This document shows, one piece after another, positions 48,913 through 60,429 of a stretch of 64,000 bases of DNA; position 1 is the stretch's first letter; each line of letters opens with the position of its first letter. The position numbers were made by a program, and so were the translations under genes. The notes beneath the pieces are model-generated. The model ran no database searches. It saw only the letters and a program-made list of their open reading frames with translations, and was not told where the DNA came from. The stretch comes from Hermodice carunculata (lineage: Eukaryota > Annelida > Polychaeta > Eunicida > Amphinomidae): positions 42,606,794 to 42,670,793 of the forward strand of contig OZ026625.1 of NCBI GenBank assembly GCA_964020975.1, read 5' to 3'.

Positions 48913-49338
48913 AAATCAGGAGACTGTCCGGTTTTTCTTAAGTGCCAAATAATCTTGTAATAAAGGTTCTTTAAAAACGATAACCTTTCTGTGTAATGCT
49001 TTTTTGTAACGATAAGAAAGTTCTTCGTAATTTCAAGAAGGTTTCTGGTTATGAGAGGTGAAAGACTAGCTTTGTCGCATTACGTCAATCTTTAGGGAAT
49101 ATCCATTTTTACGATGCCAAAATTCAAGTTTTTTTCATCAGAAAATGCTCTCAGAGTTAATGCGAATTATTTCCTGGTATGAATAGGGTTATAGTAAATA
49201 ACTTTTACTTTGCATTATTACCCTGGGCGAACTTTTCTTCCGAAAGAACAAATCTGGAATTAGAGCATGGCAAGAAAATAGCGTCTAGGCCCTGCTAGAA
49301 AATTTGTAAAAAAGTCATTTTATAGAACATATATTTTT
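48913..49338. other. Possible upstream remnant of the RT fragment
   Basis: Minus-strand sequence such as 'LKKNRTVS' continues toward the RT piece, but it is too eroded to call. Nothing else is seen. Confidence 0.3.
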
Positions 49339-49911
49339 ATGATCGGGGAGGCTGATAAACTTGCCTTAATGCGTCTAATGTACACTGACAGGATACAACC
49401 GATTCCACTATGCCTCACGCGTTGCATCCGTAGTTCTGGCCAGTGGGGTGTACATAACAGCACACTCAATATTCAGGAATACAACAGGACACTATTTCCA
49501 TTGCTAAGTGTACCTTACATACTGCTGGGTCTGGTCCTTAAATGTGTCATAAATAGTCTTACTTCTTCTCAGGACAATCATGGATATATTATCGAGATAT
49601 GTGTCCATGACAAAATAAAGTCGGGCGAACTGTGGCGTGTCTGTCCGGCCCGCATCACACATGTATACACGTCCCATAGGCCTATAAATGTTAATATAAT
49701 TTGTGTTAACATTGGACGTTCGGAACATTGGACCTTCGGACCAATGGACCTTTGGAACATTGAACCTTTGGGACATCGAGCCTGCCGAATATTGGGAATG
49801 TCCCCAGTGAGGCCCTGCACCCAGCCCCGTCGTACGCACCTACGGCTGGCTTCATTAAAATGCTGGGACCTTCTGTTCATTGTGTCTAATGAAACAGCTG
49901 TAGACACATAG
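49339..49911 (+). CDS. Unassigned open frame, 190 residues
   Basis: The longest plus-strand frame here. It has no recognised domain and its C-terminal third runs through a minisatellite (49713-49790). The minus strand is open over much of the same DNA (49504-49907), so it is most likely a chance frame. There is no exon-intron context. Confidence 0.12.
   Translation: MIGEADKLALMRLMYTDRIQPIPLCLTRCIRSSGQWGVHNSTLNIQEYNRTLFPLLSVPYILLGLVLKCVINSLTSSQDNHGYIIEICVHDKIKSGELWRVCPARITHVYTSHRPINVNIICVNIGRSEHWTFGPMDLWNIEPLGHRACRILGMSPVRPCTQPRRTHLRLASLKCWDLLFIVSNETAVDT
49713..49790. repeat. Degenerate minisatellite, 13-17 bp unit
   Basis: About five imperfect units built on 'aacattggaccttygg' (ggacgttcgg, ggaccttcgg, ggacctttgg, gaacctttgg). 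Confidence 0.75.
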
Positions 49912-50470
49912 TAGGCCTATGTACAATAGTAAGGCCTACATGTTATTGGCCCATGATTTTTGTTTTACGGTACCAGTACTGCTTGCTCATAGTAATGCGT
50001 AGCCAAAGTTACAGTACACCAAATGTTTTTTTTAGAATTTTCCGCCAATTTCATGATCTGTACATAGGCGAACATACATACATATGATGTATGAATAAAT
50101 ACAATCATGTGTATATGCAGTAGGCTTACAATTATGTCAAGCTTGTATACAATAAACTTAATGTAGGACACGCATGCCTTGCAATAGCAGTGTTTCATGG
50201 ACCAGAGGCAATTTTCCGCTGATTTAGTGAGTACATCTTGGAGAACCGCATTTTTGTTACACCAAGTCCATATACCCTAATCGTCGCCCCCTACCCCCAA
50301 TCCGAAATATGTCCTGATCTATGCCAGTAGGCAGGGTAAGCCTTAGGCCGGATTTTTGCACCCCACTGACACTCTCACGCTGGATGCATGGAATATGTTA
50401 CTCCGTAAAGTTTTGCTACGGAACATATCAAACTACTGTGGTACTGTCGGCTTACAGCTAGTTATATAAC

Positions 50471-50698
50471 ATGTTTGCATTGTTGCAGGGTGGTGTACAT
50501 TGCGGATTCCAAGTAAGTAACTCGGACCCGCCATTGAAACATTATTTTCCCCTCCCGCTGAAAATTGGTGCAAATGTCAATTTGATTCCATTATGTTCAT
50601 ATTTATTCAATGTGGTAAAACATCAAATACATGATGAAAAAATAACTAAAATGATTTTTGAAGTTTTGTATTTAATTCGTTTTGTGGCTTTACAATAA
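50471..50698 (+). CDS. Unassigned open frame, 75 residues, related to 58.3 kb
   Basis: It carries 'PPLKHYFPLPLKIGANVNLI' and 'PLCS' with a following HQIHDEKITKMI segment. A similar frame lies in inverted orientation at 58208-58516. Aligned codons differ often at third positions (for example the PLPL block differs by silent changes only), which hints at protein-level constraint before or since duplication. I recognise no domain. It may be a piece of a transposon ORF or an exon of an unknown gene. The similar DNA is about 50515-50665. Confidence 0.4.
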   Translation: MFALLQGGVHCGFQVSNSDPPLKHYFPLPLKIGANVNLIPLCSYLFNVVKHQIHDEKITKMIFEVLYLIRFVALQ

Positions 50699-51675
50699 TA
50701 GTATTGCATTTTTGAAATACGTTCACAGAATCTGGGTACAAAAATTGTGAAAAAGTTAGATTACCAGATTGCCGATTTGCGCTGATTTGGACATGTTCAG
50801 TATAAACTAATTTTCAATACTGTAGTTTACGTAATAAATGTGAAAAATTGACATAAAGCATCACATTGGGTTACACTAACTAGTTTTATTGCATTAAACA
50901 ACCATCATTGAAACTAACAGATGACACGAAATTCGAATGCAAAGTAAGAATATAAAACTCTGTCTCCGGTTGTTTGTAATAAACCTTTTGACGTATAACA
51001 CTAAACATATCAAACTGGAAAGTTATATGTGTGATGCAACATGCACTTTTTAAGAGCAATTTTTAGAAATGCTCATCTCTAAAGCCAAGAGTTTTGTTGC
51101 AATCTTAAGCTATACAGTAAAATCGTCTGGCAAAATCTCAATTGCTGGCCAAAATAATTAATCCAGCTTTAAAAACCTAAGTTGATAATGACCTTTTGGT
51201 AAAGTAAGCCACATATTATTAGGAGGTTGATGTCATTGCTTGATCCCACGTATATTGTTTCTGTTTTAACAGCCCGAGCCAGAATACGCAATTATAAGTA
51301 ATCTTTGATATATTATGCATTTACTAACACGGATTTGTTGACACCCTGACATGGTATTTTTAATCATTGGTGGTATTTTTATTAATTGGAGTGAATTTTG
51401 AATTGAAATGAGACAACCAAAAAATATATTGTGCGTCAATTGAATAGGTATATCCGTAATTATTTGTGAAACGACTGTGGAATTTTTGCCAGTATAATCG
51501 TATTGAATGGTTATTAATCTTTGGTGTTACTACAAAGTCAAATTATACACGTATGAAGGTAGTTTTTCTCATTCTAATGTTGTAACTTAATCCACATACA
51601 ATCAACAATCTAAAATGAAACACTTTCCGTCTTCATTTTGACTTTTTAAATTGTCATAGTAAGAAGGTCATTAGA

Positions 51676-51701
51676 TGTGCTCTCGAACAGAGTGTATATT
51701 G

Positions 51702-51733
<32 letters not shown>

Positions 51734-51745
51734 GTTCGAGAGCAT
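51676..51745. repeat. Small inverted repeat around (TA)n
   Basis: 'gtgctctcgaaca' (from 51678) and 'tgttcgagagcat' (to 51744) face each other across a TA-rich loop. It lies directly beside the larger palindrome. Confidence 0.85.
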
Positions 51746-51746
51746 A

Positions 51747-51793
51747 GCTAGCTTCGGCCGTAATATGAAGCAAAGATATGAAAGTAAACAAGT

Positions 51794-51885
<92 letters not shown>

Positions 51886-51934
51886 TGACTTGTTTACTTT
51901 CATATCTTTGCTTCATATTACGGCCGAAGCTAGC
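51747..51934. repeat. Long perfect inverted repeat around (TA)n
   Basis: Arms 51747-51800 and 51881-51934 (54 bases each) are exact reverse complements, beginning 'gctagcttcggccg' and ending 'cggccgaagctagc'. The middle 80 bases are TA units around 'tatgcatgtat', so almost the whole 188 bases can fold on itself. The [11 protein letters not shown] frames seen on both strands come from this symmetry. Confidence 0.95.
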
Positions 51935-52059
51935 AGCTGGTCAGCATTTTTTTAAAAACCCTTTAAAATTCTCTAATTACTCAATAGGAACACTCGCTAA
52001 CACGTAGAACTCTAGGTATCAGTAAAATAAATTGGGTTCAGTTACAGGAGTATCCACTT

Positions 52060-52420
52060 CTAGTTATTCGCATAGCTCTCTTTAAAATAACATGACCATT
52101 GTTTAATGAGATGCGTAACATATGCTTCGTAACCTTTGTCTTTTAAGGATATGTATTGTCGCAATTCTGAAAAACGTTCACAAAATGACTTCTTAAGTGA
52201 TTTAAAATATGTCCCTCCCTCCTCTTGTAAGCGATACAGCTCTTTGGTCCTTTCAGTCGCACAAGGTTTTTTAATTTTTCTGATGACATATCCCCTTTCT
52301 GTCCAAATGATGTCGGGGTAGCCCCTTTTAAACTTGGAAGCCAAACTTGCGGTCATGAATGCTATTTCAAATTCGTCATCCTCGCCATCATATTGCAGGT
52401 TTGTGCCAAAGCAATTGTTT
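52060..52420 (-). CDS. Unassigned open frame, at least 98 residues
   Basis: The text is protein-like and charged: 'FKRGYPDIIWTERGYVIRKI', 'KELYRLQEEGGTYFKSLKKS'. The same frame seems to continue upstream as 'YDGEDDEFEIAF' before the first methionine. No domain is recognised. It could be part of an old element or an exon. Confidence 0.3.
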
Positions 52421-53531
52421 TGATATTTTGCTTTGAAAAAATCACTTTTAGCTATATTGAATCACATTCTGCTGCTGGAATCTATTTGCAAGTTCTCTAG
52501 AAATTCTGGAGTAAGGCTCCGTCTGTATGTGTCGACAGATCCGCATCGTTGGTTTCTGCTGCTGTTGACTGTACATTGTTCTCAACTGGGCAACTGTATC
52601 TGTTTTTTTCCAACTTTCTTTTGTTAGGGCCTTTCGATTGTTTTTGTTATTCCTTTTTCTTAACCTTTTGACATCAGTCTTCTATCACAAAATTCCTTCT
52701 TGGACATGCAATTCGCACAGTGACATGAAGTTTCCTTAACCATAAGGTTCCCACCATAAGGTACTCAGGAGTGTAGCTTCATGATTCCTTGTCCTGTTAA
52801 TGGGTTGCATCCATCTTGTCAATATCTTCTTTAGCTTTTTTATACTCTGTTTCTGCTCATTCCTCGTTGGTTATCTTACACCTCCCCCCCCCCCCCCCCC
52901 ACCGAATTTCCCCATTGCTTGGAATCTGAAGCACATTGTGTTTGTATCCCCTGCTTTACCGCCGTATCAGCACCTCTCTTTTCACAGCCCCCTACACTAC
53001 CACACGGCCCTTTTTCTGCGCCCGCATTAAAAATAATCCCAGGTACAGGGGATACTAAAGATTGCTTCATGTTACATCACAGTGTTTAGAACTAAACTAT
53101 TTCTCCAGTGACTCCGACTGATTGGGGAGTCGGTGAAGTAATGGATTTCTTTGATGCCAGGCAGAACCAGTTTAGCAGCTGCGTTTACCTTTTTTCAGTA
53201 CAGCAAACAAAAATGTTGAATCTTGTGCATTAGCGTCCGACGCAGCAACCAGTGACTTTGTGTTGAGTTTATCACCTCTGTCCTTGAAGTGTACAGCTGC
53301 TGGATGCGAGGTTATTTGTTTCTTTACAAAATATGCTGTTTGGACTTCTTCTCTGTGTCCCTGGAACAGGTTGCCGCGAAATCCATCTGAGATGTCATGT
53401 GGTATATGGGGAGTGCTTCTTTTAATCATTTAACTTCTCTGTACTGAGTTGTAACCCTATGTACAAATAGAATAATGAAATTTATACCAGAGATGCATCA
53501 TACCATGGGCATGTGCACTGTGTATTGTTTT
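52421..53531. other. Gene-free stretch
   Basis: A poly-C run at 52883-52901. The 85-residue minus frame at 53172-53429 is unassigned. The segment 52.9-53.05 kb is GC-rich but shows nothing specific. Confidence 0.35.
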
Positions 53532-55390
53532 TGACCTTGATATATTTTCAAGGTCACAGAGCCAAAGAACATATCCATTTTTGTGTATTATAGCTATTTT
53601 CGACTTCTTCTCCAGAACGTCACTCAGATTAAGCTGAAACATGGTGGACATGTTCCTTGTAGAAGGGTCAAACAGAGTTGTTCACTATGTGGGAATGGCG
53701 CAGATTCCTGATTTTTAACGATTTTTTTCAATTCTGGTACTTATCGGTCAATGCAGCTTTACCATTGATTACTATGGAAGTCAATGAGCATTCTAATGCT
53801 AATTCACGTTTTCGACTTCTTTTCCAAACCGTTATCCAGATTAACTTCAAACTTGATGGCAATGTACTTTGGGTGTTTCTACCAGTTTTTTTCAAATGTT
53901 CGTGCTCCAATGATTTTTGGATTTGTAATTAATTTTTTTTTTGGACAAATCTTAAAAAATCTTCTTCTCCGAAACTGCTTACCCAATTGCTTTGATATCA
54001 CACAGGAAGACACCTAGGGACTCTTTGTTGTTAAATTGTTCACCAGGTGGCGCTGCAGTTTTTTTGCATTTCTCTATGAATTTTTGTGTGTTATAGCTAT
54101 TTTCGACTTCTTCTCCAGAACCGTCACTCAGATTAAGCTTACACGTGGTGGATATGTTCCTTATGGAAGGGCCAAACAGAGTTGTTCACTATGTGGGAAT
54201 GCTGCAGATTCCTCATTTTTAATGATTTTTTTCAATTTGGCTCCTTTGCGGTAAATGCACCTTTCATATTGATTACCATGTAAGTCAATGGGGATTCTAA
54301 TGCTAATTCACATTTTCAAGTTCTCCTCCACAACCGTCATCCAGATTTATTTCAAACTTGAAGGCAATGTACCTTGGGTGGGTGTCTACCAGGTTTGTTC
54401 CAATGGTCATGTTGCAATGAATTTTGGATTTTTTAATTATTTTTTTTTCAAAAATCTTTACAAAAATTTTAATAGGAAAGATTTACATGGGAATTTCCTG
54501 TAATGGTCATAACTTTAATAATATTGACCAGATTTACTTCACACTTGGTGGGGATGTGCCTTGGGTGGATCTGTACCAAGTTTGCTCAAATGGTCACGCT
54601 CTGATGATTTTCGGATTTTTTTGTGATTTTCGTCTTTCTTGGGGGCAAACCTTCAAAATTCGTCTCCTCTGAAACCGCTCACCCAATTGCTTTGATATCG
54701 TACATAGACACTTCCGGGACACCTAGTTCCCAATTTGTTCACCAGGTGGCGCTGCAGTTTTTTTTATGAATTTTTTGTATGGTTTTGCTATTTTTCACTT
54801 GTTCTCAGAACCGTCCCTCAGATTAAGCTGAAATGTGATAGATATGTTTTGTTGAAGGGTCAAACAGTTGTTTACTAGGTGGCACTGCTTTGGATCCCTG
54901 ATTTTTAAAGATTTTCAAATCTGGTACTTATCGTTCAATGCAGCTTTCCTATTGATACTATGTAAGTCAATGGGCATTCTAATGCTAATTCACAGGACAA
55001 CTGACATGAAATTTACTGCTAACTTGATAACTTCAGATCTGTTTTGAGTTAGGTACACATATTATTTATTCTGTATGAAGGTCATGCTGGGACAGTACAT
55101 GAATGACCTTGACCTCGTTTGTGGGGTCACAGTGCAACATACATGAATTTTACTCTTCATTATAACTTGAGAACTACTTGAACATTGATGTTGCACATGT
55201 AAGTGTTCTTCTATAAAGGTCAGACTTACCTAGAACATGGTGCCCTTGATCCTTTCTCAGGTTCATAGAGCTGCAAGTGTGATAAATGTCAAGATCAGCT
55301 GAGGCACGGGCTGTTCACACAGCCCTCTTGTTTCTGTCTATTGTGGCGGGGGACATAGATCCTTTGGATCACTGTGCACTTGTTTTTTCT
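53532..55390 (-). repeat. Nested tandem array of dispersed repeat A, closed by a hairpin
   Basis: Higher-order units begin with 'attttcgacttcttctccag' near 53592 and 54098, and with a diverged form near 54786. Within each, smaller modules of about 170-250 bases repeat the same blocks (an AAACCGTyAyCCAGATT box, a TTGGTGG box, a 'ggtcatgctccaatgatttt' box). A 'caccaggtggcgctgcagtt' block recurs near 54042 and 54740. The array is followed by an AGGTCA-type segment and a hairpin GGGCTGT-TCAC-ACAGCCC at about 55308-55325. A tandem core with a subterminal hairpin resembles non-autonomous Helentron/pearl-type elements, but no Rep/helicase is present. Confidence 0.65.
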
Positions 55391-55620
55391 AAGTGTTGAT
55401 GTTGCCAGCCAGTTACCAGCTAATGTTTTGGAAAAAAAAGTTTATATGTCGTCAGCCAATTGACAGCCTGTTGCCAGCCAATACCTTTGCATATAAAAGT
55501 GTGCCAGCCTGTTGACAGCCATAAATATATGTCGCCAGCCAGTTGTCAGCCATCAAAATATGCTCCAAAAGGGGTTGCCAGCCTGTTATCAGACTGTTGA
55601 CAGCCTACTGACAGCGAGTA
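55390..55620. repeat. Degenerate CCAGCC/ACAGCC minisatellite
   Basis: More than ten copies of a 10-11-base word 'gttgccagcca' or 'ttgacagcct', often in pairs, separated by AT-rich spacers of 20-30 bases (pairs near 55408, 55453, 55505, 55540 and 55577). Confidence 0.8.
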
Positions 55621-55769
55621 CATTTTGGTAAGGGAAATACCATGTAGAAATGGTAAGGTGGTATTAGTATGTACAAAAATTACCAAATACCAGCATGCCA
55701 CTGCGCAGTACTGGTCAGTACCCAATGCTAGACTACACGATTCCAGACTGGCACTGCAGGATCCGACTG

Positions 55770-56340
55770 CAGAGTACTGTCTGTACACATAACACGCAAT
55801 ATTTCATTGTTTTATACTATAATGAAAGGGAATGTATACTTTGATCCTTCTATGCCAGTACTGTCTGTGTGCCTTAAAAAAATTCCATATTGCCATGTAA
55901 GTTTATACTAGTATTTTCAGTTTTCAAGATTCTGAATTGCCAAGTAATGCAAGGGAAGGTGTGTGTGTGTGTGTATATAAATATATATATATATATCCCA
56001 CAATTTCCTGTGATGAATAGAGATATACACATACTTACATCCCTTAATCCAGCACTGTCTGTACAGTGTCACAAAATATATGGGGAGGTAAACTTACAAA
56101 CAAATATGCGGGTCCATGTAATGGCAATACTGTACCGTCATTCTGTACAAAATATTCCACAGCATAATGTATAAATACAGATTCAGAAGGTAGTGCATTT
56201 ATATGTAGATCTCCATATGACCTTCTATACCAGCACTGTGTAAACAACATCTCACCGTCACGTAGTGCATGAGGGATATACTTATGGCTACTAATACATG
56301 TATCCCCATGTACCAGTACTGCCTGTAAACAAATTTCCAC
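55770..56340. repeat. Strongly diverged tandem repeat, roughly 85-100 bp
   Basis: A 'ccagyactgyctgta' word occurs near 55773, 55855, 56049, 56230 and 56313, giving gaps of about 82, 194, 181 and 83 bases, which fit multiples of one period. A (GT)n(TA)n run is embedded at 55960-55996. Confidence 0.5.
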
Positions 56341-58207
56341 AATGATATATATTGAACAAAACCTTCGAACTGCCTTTACTATTGGCCACTTTTACACATA
56401 TACTAGCTGTACATGACATTTAGCAAGCCCATGTAGGAATGCACAAAAATGCACTTAAACCTTCATGTCATATATTGTGCACAGCAGGGCCTCATAAATA
56501 TTTTATCTGCTATTTCTTTTTAAAGATAAAATATCATAATCACACAAACCCTTGTTAAATTTAAAAAATCCAATAATCTATTTATTTGGTAGCAAATAAT
56601 CAAATAATCAAATAATCCGTTAAAAAGGCCAGTAATCCAATAATCCTAAAACTCTAACAAGGCCCCCATTTGAACACTTCTTCAGACACGCATGTGCAAC
56701 GAAAAACTATGTCGGAAAGAAAGTTTATAGACACTCTAATATAACCACTATACCAGTTAAAACGTCACAATTTGGCAATTAGGCGTACATGCATTATCAT
56801 GAACCACATTTCGTATGCCATGATCATAAAAAAATGACAACTCCCTGGAAAATATTTGTTTCTCTCCTACCTGTTAAAGTCACATTACAAAGCGCGCCGG
56901 TACAGGGTCCCAACGTATGTGTGCACTGACAACGGGAGTCAGTCGTTAGACAGCAAGCCTTGTGAAACTCAGCCACATGCTCAAGAAATAAGATAAACCG
57001 TGCTTTATATATTCTTACACCTGCTAGGAGTTAAGAGAATTTTAATTTTCGGTAGTTACCAATACAAAGTATGACCCTCGACGGTATTTTAAGTGCAAAT
57101 TTTTATGCTCCTGCATATTGATATTAGTGTCCTCAGTATTTATTCCGTAATGTAAGCCATCGAATTTCACCGACACTTGTAATTTTCTTTGGACATTTTG
57201 TCACTTATCAGATATAAATAAGAAAGGCCTTCTGCTATAAAACAGACCGGCGTCTGTTACCGTGCCTTTGCCATGGCCCAGATCAAAGCAATTCCGACGG
57301 GACACGTGTCCAGAACATTGGTCAACTTGCCCTTGCCATGGCTTGATAAAACAGAGTTTAAGAATAAGTAATGAATATAATAGGATACCACACTGGGTAT
57401 GCACTGACTGTGATTGCAAACAACTGTATATGCGATGGATTGACAAAAATGGTATGAATTGTTAATATGTGCTGGACTGCGGGAGCCTCGATTTCAGTCA
57501 ATGACGTTGCTACTTTTCAAAACGGGGCACAGGGTTACAAAAATAGATGTACCTCAGGGTGAATCCCCAAGCACCGGCAGTGTCTGCAGATGTAAACAAA
57601 ACGTGCACAATAGCTTCTCTTTTGTGGACACAATTAAGACGTTAATAAAACCAATTATGCTAGAATTTATTATTAAATGTACTTATTATTTTTTGCAAGA
57701 ATAAATAATTGGTTTCTTTCCTGGACTACTCACTCGCAAAAGTGTCAGAAAACGTGGGTGTCTGAAGGCAAGGAATAGGACCTGCTTATTGCGATTTTTA
57801 GGTTTCTTTTCTTATTATGTATGTGCAGTCCTCACAGTATGTCCCTTTAAGTACAACCACCCGCGTGAGTCTGTAATATAATGGATTTTGATAGACGAGG
57901 ACCCGCCAAGTTGTCCAAATCCATGGCACGAACTTTTGTATGTCTTGTGTCTTGTGCGTTTTTTGGGGTGATGGTGGAGGGATTTCTGTGTCATTGCAAA
58001 GTCCACTACTGCCCCCAAAACGTTCATGTTTTTGTCCGTTATAAGGCTTATTTTCTGTTGCTTGGATAGGCCTACTTCGTAATTTCCATAGAGGTGGGCA
58101 CGCAAATTGGAAATTAGCGGTTTCACTGCCAGTATGGCAGTAGCTTCGGCTGGTGTATTATATTTTTCATTGGTTAACAGATCACAATGCCAAACGGGGC
58201 CACAAGG
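56341..58207. other. Gene-free stretch
   Basis: 'aaataatc' words repeat near 56596-56640. The minus frame at 57815-58126 (103 residues) lies just downstream of the 58.3-kb frame in the same strand sense. It contains 'RAHLYGNYEVGLSKQQ' but no known domain. Otherwise nothing. Confidence 0.35.
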
Positions 58208-58516
58208 TTAATATGGATCTATTTGTAATTGCTTCATTATTGTAAAGTCACCAAAAAAAAAATTAACATCTGTGATTGTTTTAGATATTGTTTCTTCATC
58301 ACGTATTTTATGTACTACCATAAGTAAAACACGTGAACATAATGGAATTAAATTGAAGTTAGCACAAATTTTAAGGGGTAGGGGAAGATAATGTTTCAGT
58401 GGCGGGTTCCGGGTTGCTAATTCGGACCACCTTTCAAGATCACCAATACAATAACTGGACACTTGCGTTGCAAAACAAACTAGAAAAAAAAATGTCAATG
58501 AAGGCCCATTTCTCAC
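58208..58516 (-). CDS. Unassigned open frame, 102 residues, related to 50.5 kb
   Basis: It carries 'PPLKHYLPLPLKICANFNLI', 'PLCS' and 'HKIRDEETISKTI', aligned to the frame at 50471-50698 in the opposite orientation. The conserved DNA is about 58283-58428. The stretch ahead of it (58631-58440, other frame) contains 'DVKYLGI', a string seen in many LINE polyproteins, so a LINE origin is possible. I do not recognise a domain. Confidence 0.4.
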   Translation of the reverse strand: MRNGPSLTFFFLVCFATQVSSYCIGDLERWSELATRNPPLKHYLPLPLKICANFNLIPLCSRVLLMVVHKIRDEETISKTITDVNFFFGDFTIMKQLQIDPY

Positions 58517-58639
58517 GTTGCCAAAAGTCCTCAGAGCTCTTTGAAAGTGGCTGAATACCGAGGTATTTGACGTCCTTCATTCTCCCTGAAGTTTTTTTCT
58601 TCAATTTTATTGTCAAAATTATAACGTTCAATCATGTTG

Positions 58640-59509
58640 GTCAGGCATATAACATTGTATTTGCTAATATTCAGTGAAATTTCCACGATTGCTCACAGGA
58701 TCAGTCTGCAAAAAAAGGTTTACAAACATGTGGTCTGCCGAGAAAAATGAGCATCAGCATATATATTTATCTGACTAGTTCTGGACGGACCATTAGTCAT
58801 TTCCAGCATTTAGCCCTATAACACATATCCAGCGGCCAAGACCACGACTTTGTGGTACTCCCCATCAGCATGACAAAGAGCTGCTACTCCATTGCGGGTC
58901 CATGAGACGTGCACTAATAAAAACAGATTTTAAAAATCACAGAACAGGTTTGCAATGTCTTGGGCGTCAGGTGTGGATTTCTATGTGTCATGTGGTTAGG
59001 AACGTTTTAACATTAAAAATTAGTCTTCACAAACGACGAAATCTTTTCGACTTGACATTAAGAGTATCCTTTTTATGGCTCATCAAGTAGATACAGTTGA
59101 ATTCCCTTCAAATTTATGAAGACAGAAAAGTGCAAGACTTCTGAGTACAGGTAAATTACAGCTTGGTCAATACATTGCCAGAATGGTAAATGTGTTTGAC
59201 GAGAGTGTTGGGAATTTGACTGCAAGTGCAGGCCAACATGAGATGCAAATAAATGAACACTGTGTTGAAAATATCAATATCGAAAAGTAAATTTTCCGAA
59301 TGCAATATTTTATCTTTGAACGGTCTCAAACATTCGCCATTTACAGTATTAGGCAAGCGCTTATTTCCGTCACTAAAATATTGTAAAATATATAAGAAGC
59401 TCCTAATACAGCAAGTAAATGATTTACACCTGGTGTTATTGTGCGACATACAGCTATACAGAGGTTTTTTCTCCGGGGTACCTAACGGGAACATTTAGAA
59501 AAAAGTTGT

Positions 59510-59543
<34 letters not shown>

Positions 59544-60429
59544 GATCTGAATATATTTGTACCCGGCTGAGGGGCAGCGTTAATATTGTAAAAATGGGAG
59601 CTTGAACGACAAAATTCCAAGCGTAATTATGTTTGACATGTATTAGGGAACTGGCCACCGTAATCAAGGTAATATGGGTTGAAATTCACGGAATGAAACA
59701 TAATTTTAATTCAATCTTGAAATGGTTCACAGGTGCTAATTAAAGGGCACATAACGCTAGATTATTTTCCAGAGGAAAAGAAGACGGGAAAAGATTTTTT
59801 TTTAAAGTGTAAGGACTTGTGTTTCCTTTGTCTTACACTATACAATTCTGTATTTTAACGATCACGCTATTTCTAAGCTCCCCGGGAGATAGGCCAGAAT
59901 TAGAAGTTGGGACATGCTTGTGTGAAATGTTATAGAATAAAGTAAGTTTGAAGCATGCCTTTCTGGTATCCAATGTCTATCAACGCAGTTCGTTTAAAAA
60001 GTGTATTCCTTGAGTGTACTGCGATGCACATGTGCAGATCAGGGCAGTTTCATATCTAACCAGATCTGGCTGATCTAGAAGTACAATTGTCATATAATAC
60101 ACCCATTCAAGAATTGGCCTAAACATATACATGTAGTCGTATACAGTCTAATAAACGCTTATCTAAACACTTTCTCTATATGTATATGTAGTAATATCAG
60201 GAGCTTTAATACTTGTCTGTTAATGATACAAGTGATGTGGGCATCCCACTTCAATTTTGCAGATCTAGATATACCCAGATGAGTGTGAACGTTTGCTTCC
60301 GGTCTAAAAGTTTCATCTTAGAGAGCAATAGTTAGATTAACTCGATTGCAAGAAAATAACAAGGGGATGAATTTTACATCAATAATGTGACCTCAGAAAG
60401 TCTACCGTAACCCCACAGTGCCGTTCAGT
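58640..60429. other. Gene-free stretch
   Basis: A poly-T run at 59513-59540. The frames at 59156-59498 overlap on both strands and lack motifs. Confidence 0.4.

Noticed and set aside
51654-52007. Three YIYIY-rich frames on both strands
   Set aside because: They come from (TA)n and from the palindrome, which reads the same on both strands.
37061-53070. Shared VPGIIFN string in minus frames at 37.1 and 53.0 kb
   Set aside because: The match is a few residues next to poly-C tracts, and the flanks do not align.
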